Below are positions 16,414-24,253 of a stretch of DNA of 64,000 nt, in pieces. Position 1 is the stretch's first letter, and each line of letters opens with the position of its first letter. The stretch covers positions 1,225,110-1,289,109 of the forward strand of contig NZ_JAMDLI010000008.1 in the NCBI RefSeq assembly GCF_023721815.1. Reading direction: 5' to 3'. The DNA comes from Pleomorphomonas sp. JP5. Its GTDB lineage: Bacteria > Pseudomonadota > Alphaproteobacteria > Rhizobiales > Pleomorphomonadaceae. A model generated the notes under the pieces. The model was not told where the DNA came from and made no database searches. It saw only the letters and a list, made by a program, of their open reading frames with translations. A program made the position numbers and the translations under genes.

Positions 16414-17364
16414 TCAGCCGCCGGCCTTGCCGCCGTTTCCGGGCAGAACGTCCCAACCGGCATCCATCACGGGAGCCAGGATTGCCTCCACCTGCCCGAG
16501 CAGATCGGCATCGGGTGCGCTATCGGCCCAGCGGGCGTTTTCCCTGACATTGCGGGCGTTTGCCGTACCGACCACGGTGGTGGCGATACCGTGCCTATCA
16601 CCCGTCGTCAGCGCGAAGCGCATCGCCAGCTCGGAGATGTCCGTGCCCGCGAGCGTACAAAGGCGCGCCGCCGCCGCCACCAGCTCGAAAACGCGCTCGT
16701 TGCCCGGATGCCAGGATGGCGCGCCACGCGTCGTCAGCAACCCCATTCCGAGCGGACTGGCATTGAGCACACCGATTCCAGCAGCGGCGAGACGCTCGGC
16801 CACCGGCGCCAGCCGGCGGTCCTGCAAGGTGTAGGTGCAATAGGCCATAACCGTATCGACCTTCTCATCGAGAGCGACTTTCTCGATGATATCAAGACGA
16901 TAGCCCGTTATGCCGACGAAGCGGACAACACCCTCTTCCTTGAGCTTGCGTAGCGTCGGAAGTGCCTCGTTCCTGAGCTGGTCGAGATTGCCATATTCGA
17001 TGTCGTGGCACTGGATGACGTCGATATGATCGGTTCCCAGGCGCCCGAGACTGGCCTCGATGGAGCGCTTCGTCGCATCGGCGGAGAAATCCCAGTCCTG
17101 ATCGCCATACCGGCCGATCTTGGTGGCGAGCGTGTAGCTCTTGCGATCGAAGCCCTTCAACGCCTTGCCGAGGGCCGTTTCGGCCGTCGTCAGGCCATAG
17201 TAGGGCGCAACGTCGAAATAGTTCAGCTCGCATTCCAGAGCCGCCGCCACCGTGGCGTCCGCTTCGTCCTGCGATACGGGATGATAGATGCTGCCGAGCG
17301 ATGCGGCTCCCATCGCCAAGGCCGGAACGCGAATCCCGGTTCTCCCCAGATCATGGCGCTTCAT
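16414..17364 (-). CDS. Aldo/keto reductase, probable L-fucose (or L-galactose) dehydrogenase
   Basis: NAD(P)-dependent TIM-barrel oxidoreductase of 316 residues. The catalytic tetrad is visible: Asp and Tyr in NYFDVAPYYG, Lys in LATKIGRYG, His in QCHDIEYGN. The C-terminal TTVVGTANARNV segment matches cofactor-binding residues of L-galactose/L-fucose dehydrogenases. It should oxidise the free sugar at C1 to the 1,5-lactone. Start at 17364 (MKRHDLGRTGIRVPALAMG) is chosen because it begins the conserved fold and has an AGAGAGAAC site; the longer frame overlaps the dehydratase gene. Confidence 0.87.
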   Translation of the reverse strand: MKRHDLGRTGIRVPALAMGAASLGSIYHPVSQDEADATVAAALECELNYFDVAPYYGLTTAETALGKALKGFDRKSYTLATKIGRYGDQDWDFSADATKRSIEASLGRLGTDHIDVIQCHDIEYGNLDQLRNEALPTLRKLKEEGVVRFVGITGYRLDIIEKVALDEKVDTVMAYCTYTLQDRRLAPVAERLAAAGIGVLNASPLGMGLLTTRGAPSWHPGNERVFELVAAAARLCTLAGTDISELAMRFALTTGDRHGIATTVVGTANARNVRENARWADSAPDADLLGQVEAILAPVMDAGWDVLPGNGGKAGG

Positions 17365-17399
17365 TTTGTTCTCTCTCCTCGATGTGATTTCGTTTGGAC

Positions 17400-18545
17400 C
17401 TATTCCTCGCCGTCGGGAACCAGCCGCAACCCGGCACGCTCTGGCCTGACGTGCGGCCCCTGCGGGACCGTCCATGCTCCGCTGCACTGGCGAGCCCCGA
17501 TTGCCGCCTCGTCGATGCCGATGCCGAGCCCCGGCTCGTCGCCGAGCCGAATGCCGCCGTTCTCGATCTCCTGGTCGAGCCTGACGCCGAAGGGTGGCTC
17601 CAGATTCTGGATTTCGTGGGCGATGTGGTTGGAAACCGAGGCGGCGGCGTGCGACACGGGGTTGCCGTTGTACCCGACCGGGCTGATCGGCAGATCGAAG
17701 GCGCGGGCGAGATTGGCGACGCGCAGAAAATGGGTGAGCCCCCAGCAACTGCCGGTCTGGAGAATGTCGATGGCCGCGGCCGCGACGAAGGGGCGGAACT
17801 GCTCCAGGCCCGTCAGGTTCTCACCGGAGGCGACGGAGGCACGAATGCCTTCGGTGACTGCGCGATGGCCATCCACATCCCACCGGCGGACAGGCTCCTC
17901 GATCCAGGTGAGATCGACGTGTTTCTCGATGGCCGAGACGTGGCGAATGGCCTGCTTTCGGGACCAGGCTTCGTTGGCGTCGAACATCAAGGCAGGCTTG
18001 CGGCTGTTGACCGACAGTACGTCCCGGATGGCGAGCAGGCGGCGGATATCGGCATCGACATCACGCCCGCCTTTCAGCTTGGCGGCCGAGAATCCCCGTT
18101 CCGCCCAGTCCTTGTAGAGCGCCAGGAGGGCGTCGTCGTCCAAGCCGCCGTCGAGCGCCGAGGCGTAGCCCGGAACGAAACGATCGGCGGCGCCGAGCAA
18201 ACGCCAGACCGGTTCGCCGACGAGCTTGCCCTTGATGTCCCACAGCGCCATGTCGGCAACGCCGATGGCACCGAAGACGCTGCCGCAATGGCCGCTCTTG
18301 AACACATGCGCCTGCATGCTGTCGTAAAGGGAAGTTACGGCACGAGGGTCATTTCCCTCCAGCGCCTGGAAGATGCGATCGATATCCGCATGACCGCCAA
18401 GGCCGACCCCCTCAACACCGACATCCGTCTCCAGTATGAGGACGGGAACCTCGGTGACACCCGACGCGATCACCCCGTTGACATCACCAATCGGGCGGTT
18501 CCATTCGCAAACGGTCGTAAGGCTGCGGTAGCCGGTGATCTTCAT
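17400..18545 (-). CDS. Enolase superfamily sugar-acid dehydratase, probable L-fuconate dehydratase
   Basis: Mandelate racemase/muconate lactonizing type enzyme of 381 residues. Capping domain N-terminal, then the barrel with KxK (AAKLKGGRD), Asp ligand LMFDANEAW, Glu ligands WIEEPV and ASGEN. Where many MR-group acid-sugar dehydratases show a His in a PH motif after the seventh strand, this protein reads SPVGYNGNP with the next His in VSHAAA, so the general base needs checking. It is shorter than classical FucD (about 440). First gene of the fucose operon; start 18545 sits 61 bases from the GntR palindrome. Substrate is inferred from the operon. Confidence 0.83.
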   Translation of the reverse strand: MKITGYRSLTTVCEWNRPIGDVNGVIASGVTEVPVLILETDVGVEGVGLGGHADIDRIFQALEGNDPRAVTSLYDSMQAHVFKSGHCGSVFGAIGVADMALWDIKGKLVGEPVWRLLGAADRFVPGYASALDGGLDDDALLALYKDWAERGFSAAKLKGGRDVDADIRRLLAIRDVLSVNSRKPALMFDANEAWSRKQAIRHVSAIEKHVDLTWIEEPVRRWDVDGHRAVTEGIRASVASGENLTGLEQFRPFVAAAAIDILQTGSCWGLTHFLRVANLARAFDLPISPVGYNGNPVSHAAASVSNHIAHEIQNLEPPFGVRLDQEIENGGIRLGDEPGLGIGIDEAAIGARQCSGAWTVPQGPHVRPERAGLRLVPDGEE

Positions 18546-18600
18546 GAGTTTTCCTTTCGCGTGCAGCGACAAGATGATAGGAGACTCTCGCCCGCAGCAG

Positions 18601-18624
18601 TCGTGATACATAATATGTATTATG
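18601..18624. promoter_or_regulatory. GntR operator upstream of the fucose catabolic operon
   Basis: Palindrome ATACATA-A-TATGTAT at 18606-18620, extended imperfectly on both sides. The same core occurs once more, at 21311-21335, upstream of the transporter. It lies in the divergent gap between the dehydratase (start 18545) and the GntR gene (start 18758), so it may also give autoregulation. Confidence 0.7.
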
Positions 18625-18757
18625 ATTCTGCGAGGCAACCCTTGTGGGGTACGTCGGACCGCGTAGATGTGGTCAGCGGCGCTTCTTGGCGACGATCGGC
18701 TCGCAAGAATCGTCCTGTTGTTGACGATTCAAGTGACGTGATATGAGGATGGTCTCA

Positions 18758-19534
18758 ATGGCTGACGGCGGACGAGGGGCAGAGGTGATCGACAGGCAGG
18801 AGACGACGGCTGATCCGGCCGCACCCGATCAGACCGCGTTCGCGCGACGGCCGCGCTTGGCCAATGCAGTCGTCGACCACCTGACGCATGCGATTGTCAC
18901 CGAGATCTACCCGGCAGGCACACCGCTGCCGACGGAAAGCGCCCTCTGCGACATCTACAAGGTCAGTCGGACGGTCATTCGGGAGGTGTCGACGACGCTC
19001 GCCGAGAAAGGGCTCGTCAACAGCCAGCAAGGCCGCGGCACCATCGTCCTCGATCAGCTTCACTGGAACATGCTGGATCCCACGGTGCTTTCGGCACTGT
19101 TCCAGCGGCGCGATGGCGTGGAGTTCCTCGACAACATGATCGAAATCCGCACGTTGCTCGAGTGTGCGATGGCCGCCAAAGCAGCTGACAGGATCAATGA
19201 CGTCGAGATCAGCGAGCTCGGACGTCTTCTCGGGCGGCTTGAGGGGATGATGGATGATCCGGTGGCCTATGCCGCTGGCGACATCGAGTTCCACAACTTC
19301 ATCATGTCAGTGTCGAGCGACCGGCTTGGCAGAGCCATCGTCACCGGGCTTCAAGGGCAAGCTCTGGCGACCCGGGGCTACAGCGGGCACCCGACAATTA
19401 CAGACATTGCCGAAACGCATCGGGCCCACGTCGCCATTGTCTCTGCCATAGCGCGTCACGATGCGACCGCGGCGTCGACCGAGATGGGCGCCCACATAGC
19501 GAGCGCCTGGAAACATCGTCGCCAGGCGCCCTGA
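18758..19534 (+). CDS. FadR-type GntR family transcriptional regulator
   Basis: Regulator of 258 residues. Winged helix N-terminal domain with LPTESALCDIYKVSRTVIRE at about residues 53-72, then an FCD ligand-binding domain carrying the usual metal-binding D and H positions (DIEFHNFIM, ETHRAHVAIV). Three in-frame ATGs are possible (18743, 18749, 18758); only the last has a well-placed GAGGAT site. It lies between the two fucose operons, whose promoters carry matching palindromes, so it probably represses both and is released by a pathway acid such as fuconate or its keto-deoxy product. Confidence 0.92.
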   Translation: MADGGRGAEVIDRQETTADPAAPDQTAFARRPRLANAVVDHLTHAIVTEIYPAGTPLPTESALCDIYKVSRTVIREVSTTLAEKGLVNSQQGRGTIVLDQLHWNMLDPTVLSALFQRRDGVEFLDNMIEIRTLLECAMAAKAADRINDVEISELGRLLGRLEGMMDDPVAYAAGDIEFHNFIMSVSSDRLGRAIVTGLQGQALATRGYSGHPTITDIAETHRAHVAIVSAIARHDATAASTEMGAHIASAWKHRRQAP

Positions 19535-19569
19535 ACCATTTGCTGGGCACCCCCAGGCCCGCCATGCCG

Positions 19570-19923
19570 TCACGGCTGTTCGGTCAGCGAGTAGATGCGC
19601 TCCGTCTCGAGCCAGGTCGACCCCTCCGGCCCGAAGGGCAATGTCTTCTGGAACGTGCGCATCAGCGCATCCCAGGCCGTGACGTCCTCGTTCGCAGCGT
19701 CGCGCTTCGCCTTGGCCAAGGAATCGAAGTTGTCGCCCTGCTCCATGATCATGAACATGCGGTTGCCGATCAGGTAGATCTCCAGCTCGCGAATGTCATC
19801 GGCGCGGATCGCCGCCGTGACGGCCGCCGGCGGTCCGCCGGCCCGATGCCAATGGCGATAGCGGGCGATGAGTTCGGGATCATCGTGCAGGTCGACGGCG
19901 AAGCATTTGCGTGTGGTGGTCAT
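19570..19923 (-). CDS. L-rhamnose/L-fucose mutarotase family protein
   Basis: Small cytoplasmic protein of 117 residues of the RhaM/FucM mutarotase family (dimeric alpha/beta ferredoxin-like fold). Family features are AVDLHDDPELIARYRHWH near the N-terminus and YLIGNRMFMIMEQGDNFD in the middle. It interconverts alpha and beta anomers of a 6-deoxy-L-sugar. It follows the MFS transporter on the same strand, giving a transport-plus-mutarotase operon beside the fucose catabolic genes. Confidence 0.88.
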   Translation of the reverse strand: MTTTRKCFAVDLHDDPELIARYRHWHRAGGPPAAVTAAIRADDIRELEIYLIGNRMFMIMEQGDNFDSLAKAKRDAANEDVTAWDALMRTFQKTLPFGPEGSTWLETERIYSLTEQP

Positions 19924-19946
19924 GAGTTCCTCAGCTAGATAGCAAG

Positions 19947-19978
19947 CGCCCGCCCCGACGGACTCGACAGGGCGGGCG
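19947..19978. other. Intercistronic hairpin
   Basis: CGCCCGCCC at 19947-19955 and GGGCGGGCG at 19970-19978 form a perfect 9-base stem between the MFS gene stop and the mutarotase start. On the minus strand no T-run follows. Confidence 0.5.
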
Positions 19979-20001
19979 GATTATCCTTTCTTCACATAGT
20001 G

Positions 20002-21294
20002 TTACTTCACCGACCGGATCGGCAGGACGAAGAAGGAGCCGAGGCCGACGAAGATGACGGCGGCGATGAACAGCACCTTGTAGTCATGACCGAACATGCC
20101 GAGCAGTACGGCGGCCATCGGCGGGCTGATGATCTGCGGGATGTTGATGGCGGTGGTCAGCACGCCCAGATCCTTGCCCGCCTCGCCCTGCTCGGTCTTC
20201 GGCAGCACCTGCGTCATCAGGGCCAGGTCGATGGACATGAAGGCGCCATAGCCGATACCGATCAGCGCGGCATAGACGTACATGCCGTTCATGTTGGGCA
20301 TCCACAGCGGCATCAGCATGGCGAGCGCCATGATCAGGCTGGCGAAGAAAACGAACGGTTTGCGGCGATTGCACTTGTCGGAGAGATAGCCGCCCAGCAG
20401 CGAGGAGACGACCACGAAGACAAACGTGACGGACGACAGGTTGCCGATGCTGATGTTGGCTTCCTCGTTGGACAGCTTGATGTAGTCCTGGAGGATGTAC
20501 AGCAGATAGGTGGCAATGGCCTGATAGCCCATGTAGATCGCAAAGCGCCCCGCAAAGGCCCATGCGAAGTCATGCGACTTCAGCGGCCGCCAGAAGCCGT
20601 TGAGGAAAGAGACGAAATCGAACTTCTCGGACTTCATCTCGACCGACGGCGCTTCCCGGTTGATCAGTACGAATGCGAGACAGGTCACGGCGATGGCAAT
20701 GGCGAAAAGGCCATAGGCGGCGACGATGTCGCCGGCCATGCGCCCGGCGACCACGGCGCCGGCCGCCACGCCGGCCGTCATGCCGGCGCCGACGAAGCCG
20801 CCTGCGAGACCACGGTTACTTTCCGAAAACCGATCGGCCACCACCGTCGTCAACGCTGGTTGCATGGAGTTGAGGGCCACGGCCGCCATCACCCAGATGA
20901 CGGTGATCGATACCAGGCTGGTCATCAGGGAGACGCCGAACAGCGCCGCCGCGCCGACCAGAGCTCCGATGGCGATCCACGGCGAACGGCGGCCCCAGCG
21001 GCTGCGCGTCCGATCGGACAGAGCACCGGCGATCGGCGTCGTCAGTGTCGAAAAAATCGAGGTGATGGCGAAGACGATCGCGAGGTTGTTCGCCTTGTTT
21101 TCCGGGTCGAGCGCGGCGATCTGGTTCGGAAGCAGCACGCCGAGAACGCCGACGTAAAGCGCCAGCAAGACGAAATTGTTGATCAGAAGCGAGATCAACA
21201 GGGTCCACTTTTGTGATCCCGCCACGTAGGGCGTGCCACTGGCCGGGTCGTAGTTCGCCTCGACCAGCCGGCTGGCTGGGCTGATGTCCGACAT
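20002..21294 (-). CDS. MFS sugar transporter, probable L-fucose permease
   Basis: Inner-membrane carrier of 430 residues with about twelve hydrophobic helices in two halves of six. MFS motif A-like loops are visible: GALSDRTRSRWGRRSPW after helix 2 and GGYLSDKCNRRKPF in the second half. This resembles the GPH/MFS sugar carriers (glycoside or sugar:cation symport) more than FucP of Escherichia coli. Start 21294 has a GGAGGA site eight bases upstream. The preceding palindrome at 21311-21335 places it under the GntR regulator of the fucose genes. Confidence 0.9.
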   Translation of the reverse strand: MSDISPASRLVEANYDPASGTPYVAGSQKWTLLISLLINNFVLLALYVGVLGVLLPNQIAALDPENKANNLAIVFAITSIFSTLTTPIAGALSDRTRSRWGRRSPWIAIGALVGAAALFGVSLMTSLVSITVIWVMAAVALNSMQPALTTVVADRFSESNRGLAGGFVGAGMTAGVAAGAVVAGRMAGDIVAAYGLFAIAIAVTCLAFVLINREAPSVEMKSEKFDFVSFLNGFWRPLKSHDFAWAFAGRFAIYMGYQAIATYLLYILQDYIKLSNEEANISIGNLSSVTFVFVVVSSLLGGYLSDKCNRRKPFVFFASLIMALAMLMPLWMPNMNGMYVYAALIGIGYGAFMSIDLALMTQVLPKTEQGEAGKDLGVLTTAINIPQIISPPMAAVLLGMFGHDYKVLFIAAVIFVGLGSFFVLPIRSVK

Positions 21295-21310
21295 AAAGGG
21301 GTCCTCCACT

Positions 21311-21335
21311 TTGTAATATATAATATGTATTACAA
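21311..21335. promoter_or_regulatory. GntR operator upstream of the fucose transporter
   Basis: A 25-base palindrome with one mismatch: TTGTAATATATA at 21311-21322, central A, TATGTATTACAA at 21324-21335. The inner core matches the site at 18606-18620. It begins 17 bases before the transporter start codon, immediately upstream of the ribosome site, so a bound regulator would block transcription. Confidence 0.75.
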
Positions 21336-22165
21336 GTATGGTGATGACGCGCAAGGGCCTTTCAATGCGACCAAATACGTAGCGCCGACTGGAGCGGAAG
21401 CCCTCTCACGCAAGGCCGCGACTCGGGAGCACGGGGCTCGCCCCCTCCCCGACCATCCACGGCGCGTCACTTGGGCGAGGGGTCATCCCCCTACGATGTC
21501 GACCGATTACCCGCCCTCACCTTTGCATTAGCATTTGGGCTAATGCCCACGTCAAAGGGAGCAGGAACGCCGGCTTGGCAGGACAAGATCTTTGCTGCCT
21601 CGCTCAGTCCGGAATTTGCCAAGGCTTTCCGGGGATTGTCGCGTCCGTCGCTTCCGAAGGCCATGGCCGGCTCCGTCGGGTTTCGCATAAGGACCGCGCA
21701 TGACGCCACCTCCTATGGCCGGCAAATGAAACTCCTTCAAGCCAGTCAAGAATTTATATGTTCTTGACGGGAGAAAGTATTGATGCCAACATTCGGATTA
21801 AGAGAGAGTAAACGTTTACGTTGACCCCGCAGGGAAGGAAATGAAGCGGAAGATCAACGGAGACGCGTCGCGCCAGACGGAGGAGCACAGCTTGGGCGCG
21901 GCACTCAGTGAGCCAGAAACTACGGAACGACAAGGCGTCGCCTTGTCGAAGGGTTGGGTTTTGCCTTGAACAGATGAGCCAGCGGAGCGGTGTGCCTCCG
22001 CGGACTGTCATTGCGCCTCATAGGGACAGGGGTGCTGCATTGGGCCGCCCCACCGCGCCGAACGGCGCGGTGGATTGACCAAAGGGGACCAGCCCCCGTC
22101 ACGAATACCGCCTAGATGTCCGGAGACTCCCACGACCCCGAGAGGGGGAGAAACCTGACAATCCC
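21336..22165. other. Gene-poor region with several perfect hairpins
   Basis: No recognisable gene in these 830 bases; a 98-codon plus-strand frame at 21471-21767 resembles nothing I know. Hairpins, all perfect: GCATTAGC/GCTAATGC at 21525-21546 inside an outer CCTTTG/CAAAGG pair; GACAAGGC/GCCTTGTC at 21929-21947; GCGGAG/CTCCGC at 21982-22001; and an 11-base stem CCACCGCGCCG/CGGCGCGGTGG at 22050-22073. The last three lie between the two LacI-type operators at 21808 and 22174 and could be an untranslated leader, a small RNA or a terminator series. Confidence 0.4.
21808..21819. promoter_or_regulatory. LacI-type operator, distal
   Basis: GTAAACGTTTAC is a perfect 12-base palindrome with a central CG, the usual shape of LacI-family sites. 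It is preceded by AAGAGAGA, a flank shared with the proximal site at 22174. Confidence 0.65.
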
Positions 22166-22173
22166 AAGAGAGA

Positions 22174-22183
22174 AAACGTTTAC
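22174..22183. promoter_or_regulatory. LacI-type operator, proximal to the corrinoid-sugar locus
   Basis: AAACGTTTAC, the same half-sites as the distal operator 364 bases upstream, again preceded by AAGAGAGA and followed by a GACC. It lies 27 bases before the start of the LacI gene at 22210, a position fit for autoregulation of that operon. Confidence 0.65.
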
Positions 22184-22209
22184 TCGACCATTACGAAAGG
22201 GGAGATAAC

Positions 22210-23232
22210 ATGGCCGAACCGATCACGATCAAAGACATCGCGAACTTGTGCGGCGTCTCGATCGCAACGGTCTCCCGCGTGGTCAACAACAGCCCCAAGG
22301 GTGTGGGCGAGAAAACCGTCGAGCGCATTCGCAAGGTGATCGAGGAGGTCGGCTATCGCCCCAACCGCCTCGCCCAGAGCATGATCACCAAGGTGACCCA
22401 TACGATCGGCCTGGTCATTCCGGATGTGCGCAACCCGTTCTTCTCGGAGCTGGTGCGCGGCGTCGAGGACGTCTGCAATGAGAACGGGTACAGCTGCTTT
22501 CTCTGCAATACGGATGGAAAGCTAGACAAAGAGAACGAGTATATCGACATTCTCCGCGACCGTGTTGTCGATGGTTTGCTGTTCACGACGCAGAACGACA
22601 AGGAATTCAATCCGGCTTTCCTTGATTTTCACAAGAACAGGACCCCCCTTTGCTTCATCGAACGCTACGTCGACGAGCTCCCAGAAACGCCCGGCGTATT
22701 CTTCGACAACGAAGGCGGCGCGGCCCTGCTCACCCAGTTCGTTCTGGACAAGGGACACCGGCACATCGCCTTCGTTTCCGGACCTCTCAGCACCATGAAC
22801 GCGCGGATGCGCAAGTCCGGTTTCATGGCGACGATGCAGAACAACGGCGTCGAGGTCGACGACAGACTCGTCGTTGAGGGCAACTACAAGCTCGACAGCG
22901 GGTATGCGGCAGTCGACCAACTCCTAGCCCCTGGCAAGCCAAAGTTCACCGCCCTCATCGCCGGCAACGACCTGATGGCGCTCGGCGCATACCAGGCCCT
23001 TGTCGAGCGCGGCTACGAGGTGCCGAACGACATCTCCATCGCCGGCTTCGACAACATCACCTATCCGGCGGTCTTCCGGCCCCTGATCACCACCATCGAG
23101 ATCCCCGGCTACAAGCTCGGATCTTGCGGAACACAGATGCTGATCGCCCAGATGAAGGGACAGCCTCTCGCGGTTACGCGGCAGGTCTTCGCTGCCGCCC
23201 TGCGAGATAAGGGAAGCATCATCCAAATATAA
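22210..23232 (+). CDS. LacI family transcriptional regulator, RbsR-like
   Basis: Regulator of 340 residues. Helix-turn-helix TIKDIANLCGVSIATVSRVV at about residues 5-24, hinge helix NRLAQSMITK, and an effector domain with GLVIPDVRNPFFSELVRG and SIAGFDNITYPAVFRPLITT. It is the first gene of the plus-strand locus, 22 bases before the permease, so it is probably co-transcribed and autoregulated through the AAACGTTTAC sites upstream. Ribosome site AAGGGGAG is strong. The ligand should be the sugar carried by the importer. Confidence 0.93.
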   Translation: MAEPITIKDIANLCGVSIATVSRVVNNSPKGVGEKTVERIRKVIEEVGYRPNRLAQSMITKVTHTIGLVIPDVRNPFFSELVRGVEDVCNENGYSCFLCNTDGKLDKENEYIDILRDRVVDGLLFTTQNDKEFNPAFLDFHKNRTPLCFIERYVDELPETPGVFFDNEGGAALLTQFVLDKGHRHIAFVSGPLSTMNARMRKSGFMATMQNNGVEVDDRLVVEGNYKLDSGYAAVDQLLAPGKPKFTALIAGNDLMALGAYQALVERGYEVPNDISIAGFDNITYPAVFRPLITTIEIPGYKLGSCGTQMLIAQMKGQPLAVTRQVFAAALRDKGSIIQI

Positions 23233-23254
23233 TATTCTACTGGGAGGTCACACC

Positions 23255-24253
23255 GTGAGTGTCGAAGCCGAAGTCCACGTTTCCCGTCTGAAAGGCGTGC
23301 TCACCTCCAAGAAGGAGGTAGGCATATTTATCGCTTTCGTCGCGATATTTTTGTTCTTCTCCGTCATGTCGCCGTATTTTTTCAATGTTGAGAACCTGAT
23401 CAACGTCCTGCGTCAGGTTTCCCTTCTTGGCATCATAGCCATGGGAATGTGCCTTGTGATCGTCTGCGGCGAGATCGACCTTTCCGTCGGCTCCATTTAC
23501 GGAGCCTCGGCGATCCTGACCGCCGTCATGATGATGAACGGCTTCCCTATCTGGCTTGCGTTCGTGTTGGGCATCGCGGCCGGTACGCTTTTCGGCCTGA
23601 TCAACGGCGTCCTGATCACCTACACCAAGATTCCCGCCCTGATCGTCACCCTCGGCATGATGAACGTCGTGCGCGGCATTTCGCTGATCATCAGCAGCGG
23701 CCGTGTCGTCAACATCTCGCCCCGGACGGTCGACGATCCGACCCTGCCCCTGTTCCTGTTCCTCGGCCAGGGCAAGATCGCCGGCATCCCCGTGATGTGC
23801 CTGTTCTTCATCGCGACGGCGATCGGCGCCTACTTCCTCTACAGCAAAACCCTGCTCGGCTTCCGCATGAAGGCGGTTGGCGGAAGCGCCAGGGCGGCCC
23901 GCGCCAGCGGCATCAACTCCAACATCGTCAAGACGGCCGCCTTCGCCATCGTCGGCTTTCTGTCGGCACTGGCCGGCCTGCTCAACATCGCCTTCCTGGG
24001 CAGCGTTCAGGGCACCACCGGACAGGGCATGGAGCTCAACGCCATCGCCGCCGTGATCATCGGAGGAACCTCACTGGCCGGCGGCCAGGGAACGATCATC
24101 GGTACGGTCATCGGCGTCCTGATCATGGGTGTGCTCAACAACGGCATCATCCTGCTCGGCATCTCCCCCTTCTGGCAAATGACCATCGTGGGCGCCGTGA
24201 TCATCCTTGCCGTGGCCCTCGACATCTGGACACGAAAGAGCGGCCGGTCATGA
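23255..24253 (+). CDS. Ribose-type ABC transporter permease (RbsC-like)
   Basis: Inner-membrane permease of 332 residues with about ten hydrophobic segments. The GEIDLSVGSIYG motif near residue 71 and the later GGTSLAGGQGTIIGTVIG are hallmarks of the RbsC/AraH/XylH family. It uses a GTG start with a GGGAGG site eight bases upstream. Its stop overlaps the ATPase start (ATGA at 24250-24253). It should form the homodimeric channel of a ribose-type CUT2 importer. Confidence 0.94.
   Translation: MSVEAEVHVSRLKGVLTSKKEVGIFIAFVAIFLFFSVMSPYFFNVENLINVLRQVSLLGIIAMGMCLVIVCGEIDLSVGSIYGASAILTAVMMMNGFPIWLAFVLGIAAGTLFGLINGVLITYTKIPALIVTLGMMNVVRGISLIISSGRVVNISPRTVDDPTLPLFLFLGQGKIAGIPVMCLFFIATAIGAYFLYSKTLLGFRMKAVGGSARAARASGINSNIVKTAAFAIVGFLSALAGLLNIAFLGSVQGTTGQGMELNAIAAVIIGGTSLAGGQGTIIGTVIGVLIMGVLNNGIILLGISPFWQMTIVGAVIILAVALDIWTRKSGRS

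Noticed and set aside
21471..21767. 98-codon plus-strand frame in the gene-poor region
   Set aside because: No family recognised, no convincing ribosome site, and it crosses the hairpin at 21525.
23449..24249. N-terminal extension of the ribose-type ATPase through the permease gene
   Set aside because: The extension is out of frame with the permease and not protein-like; the ATGA overlap at 24250 fixes the ATPase start.
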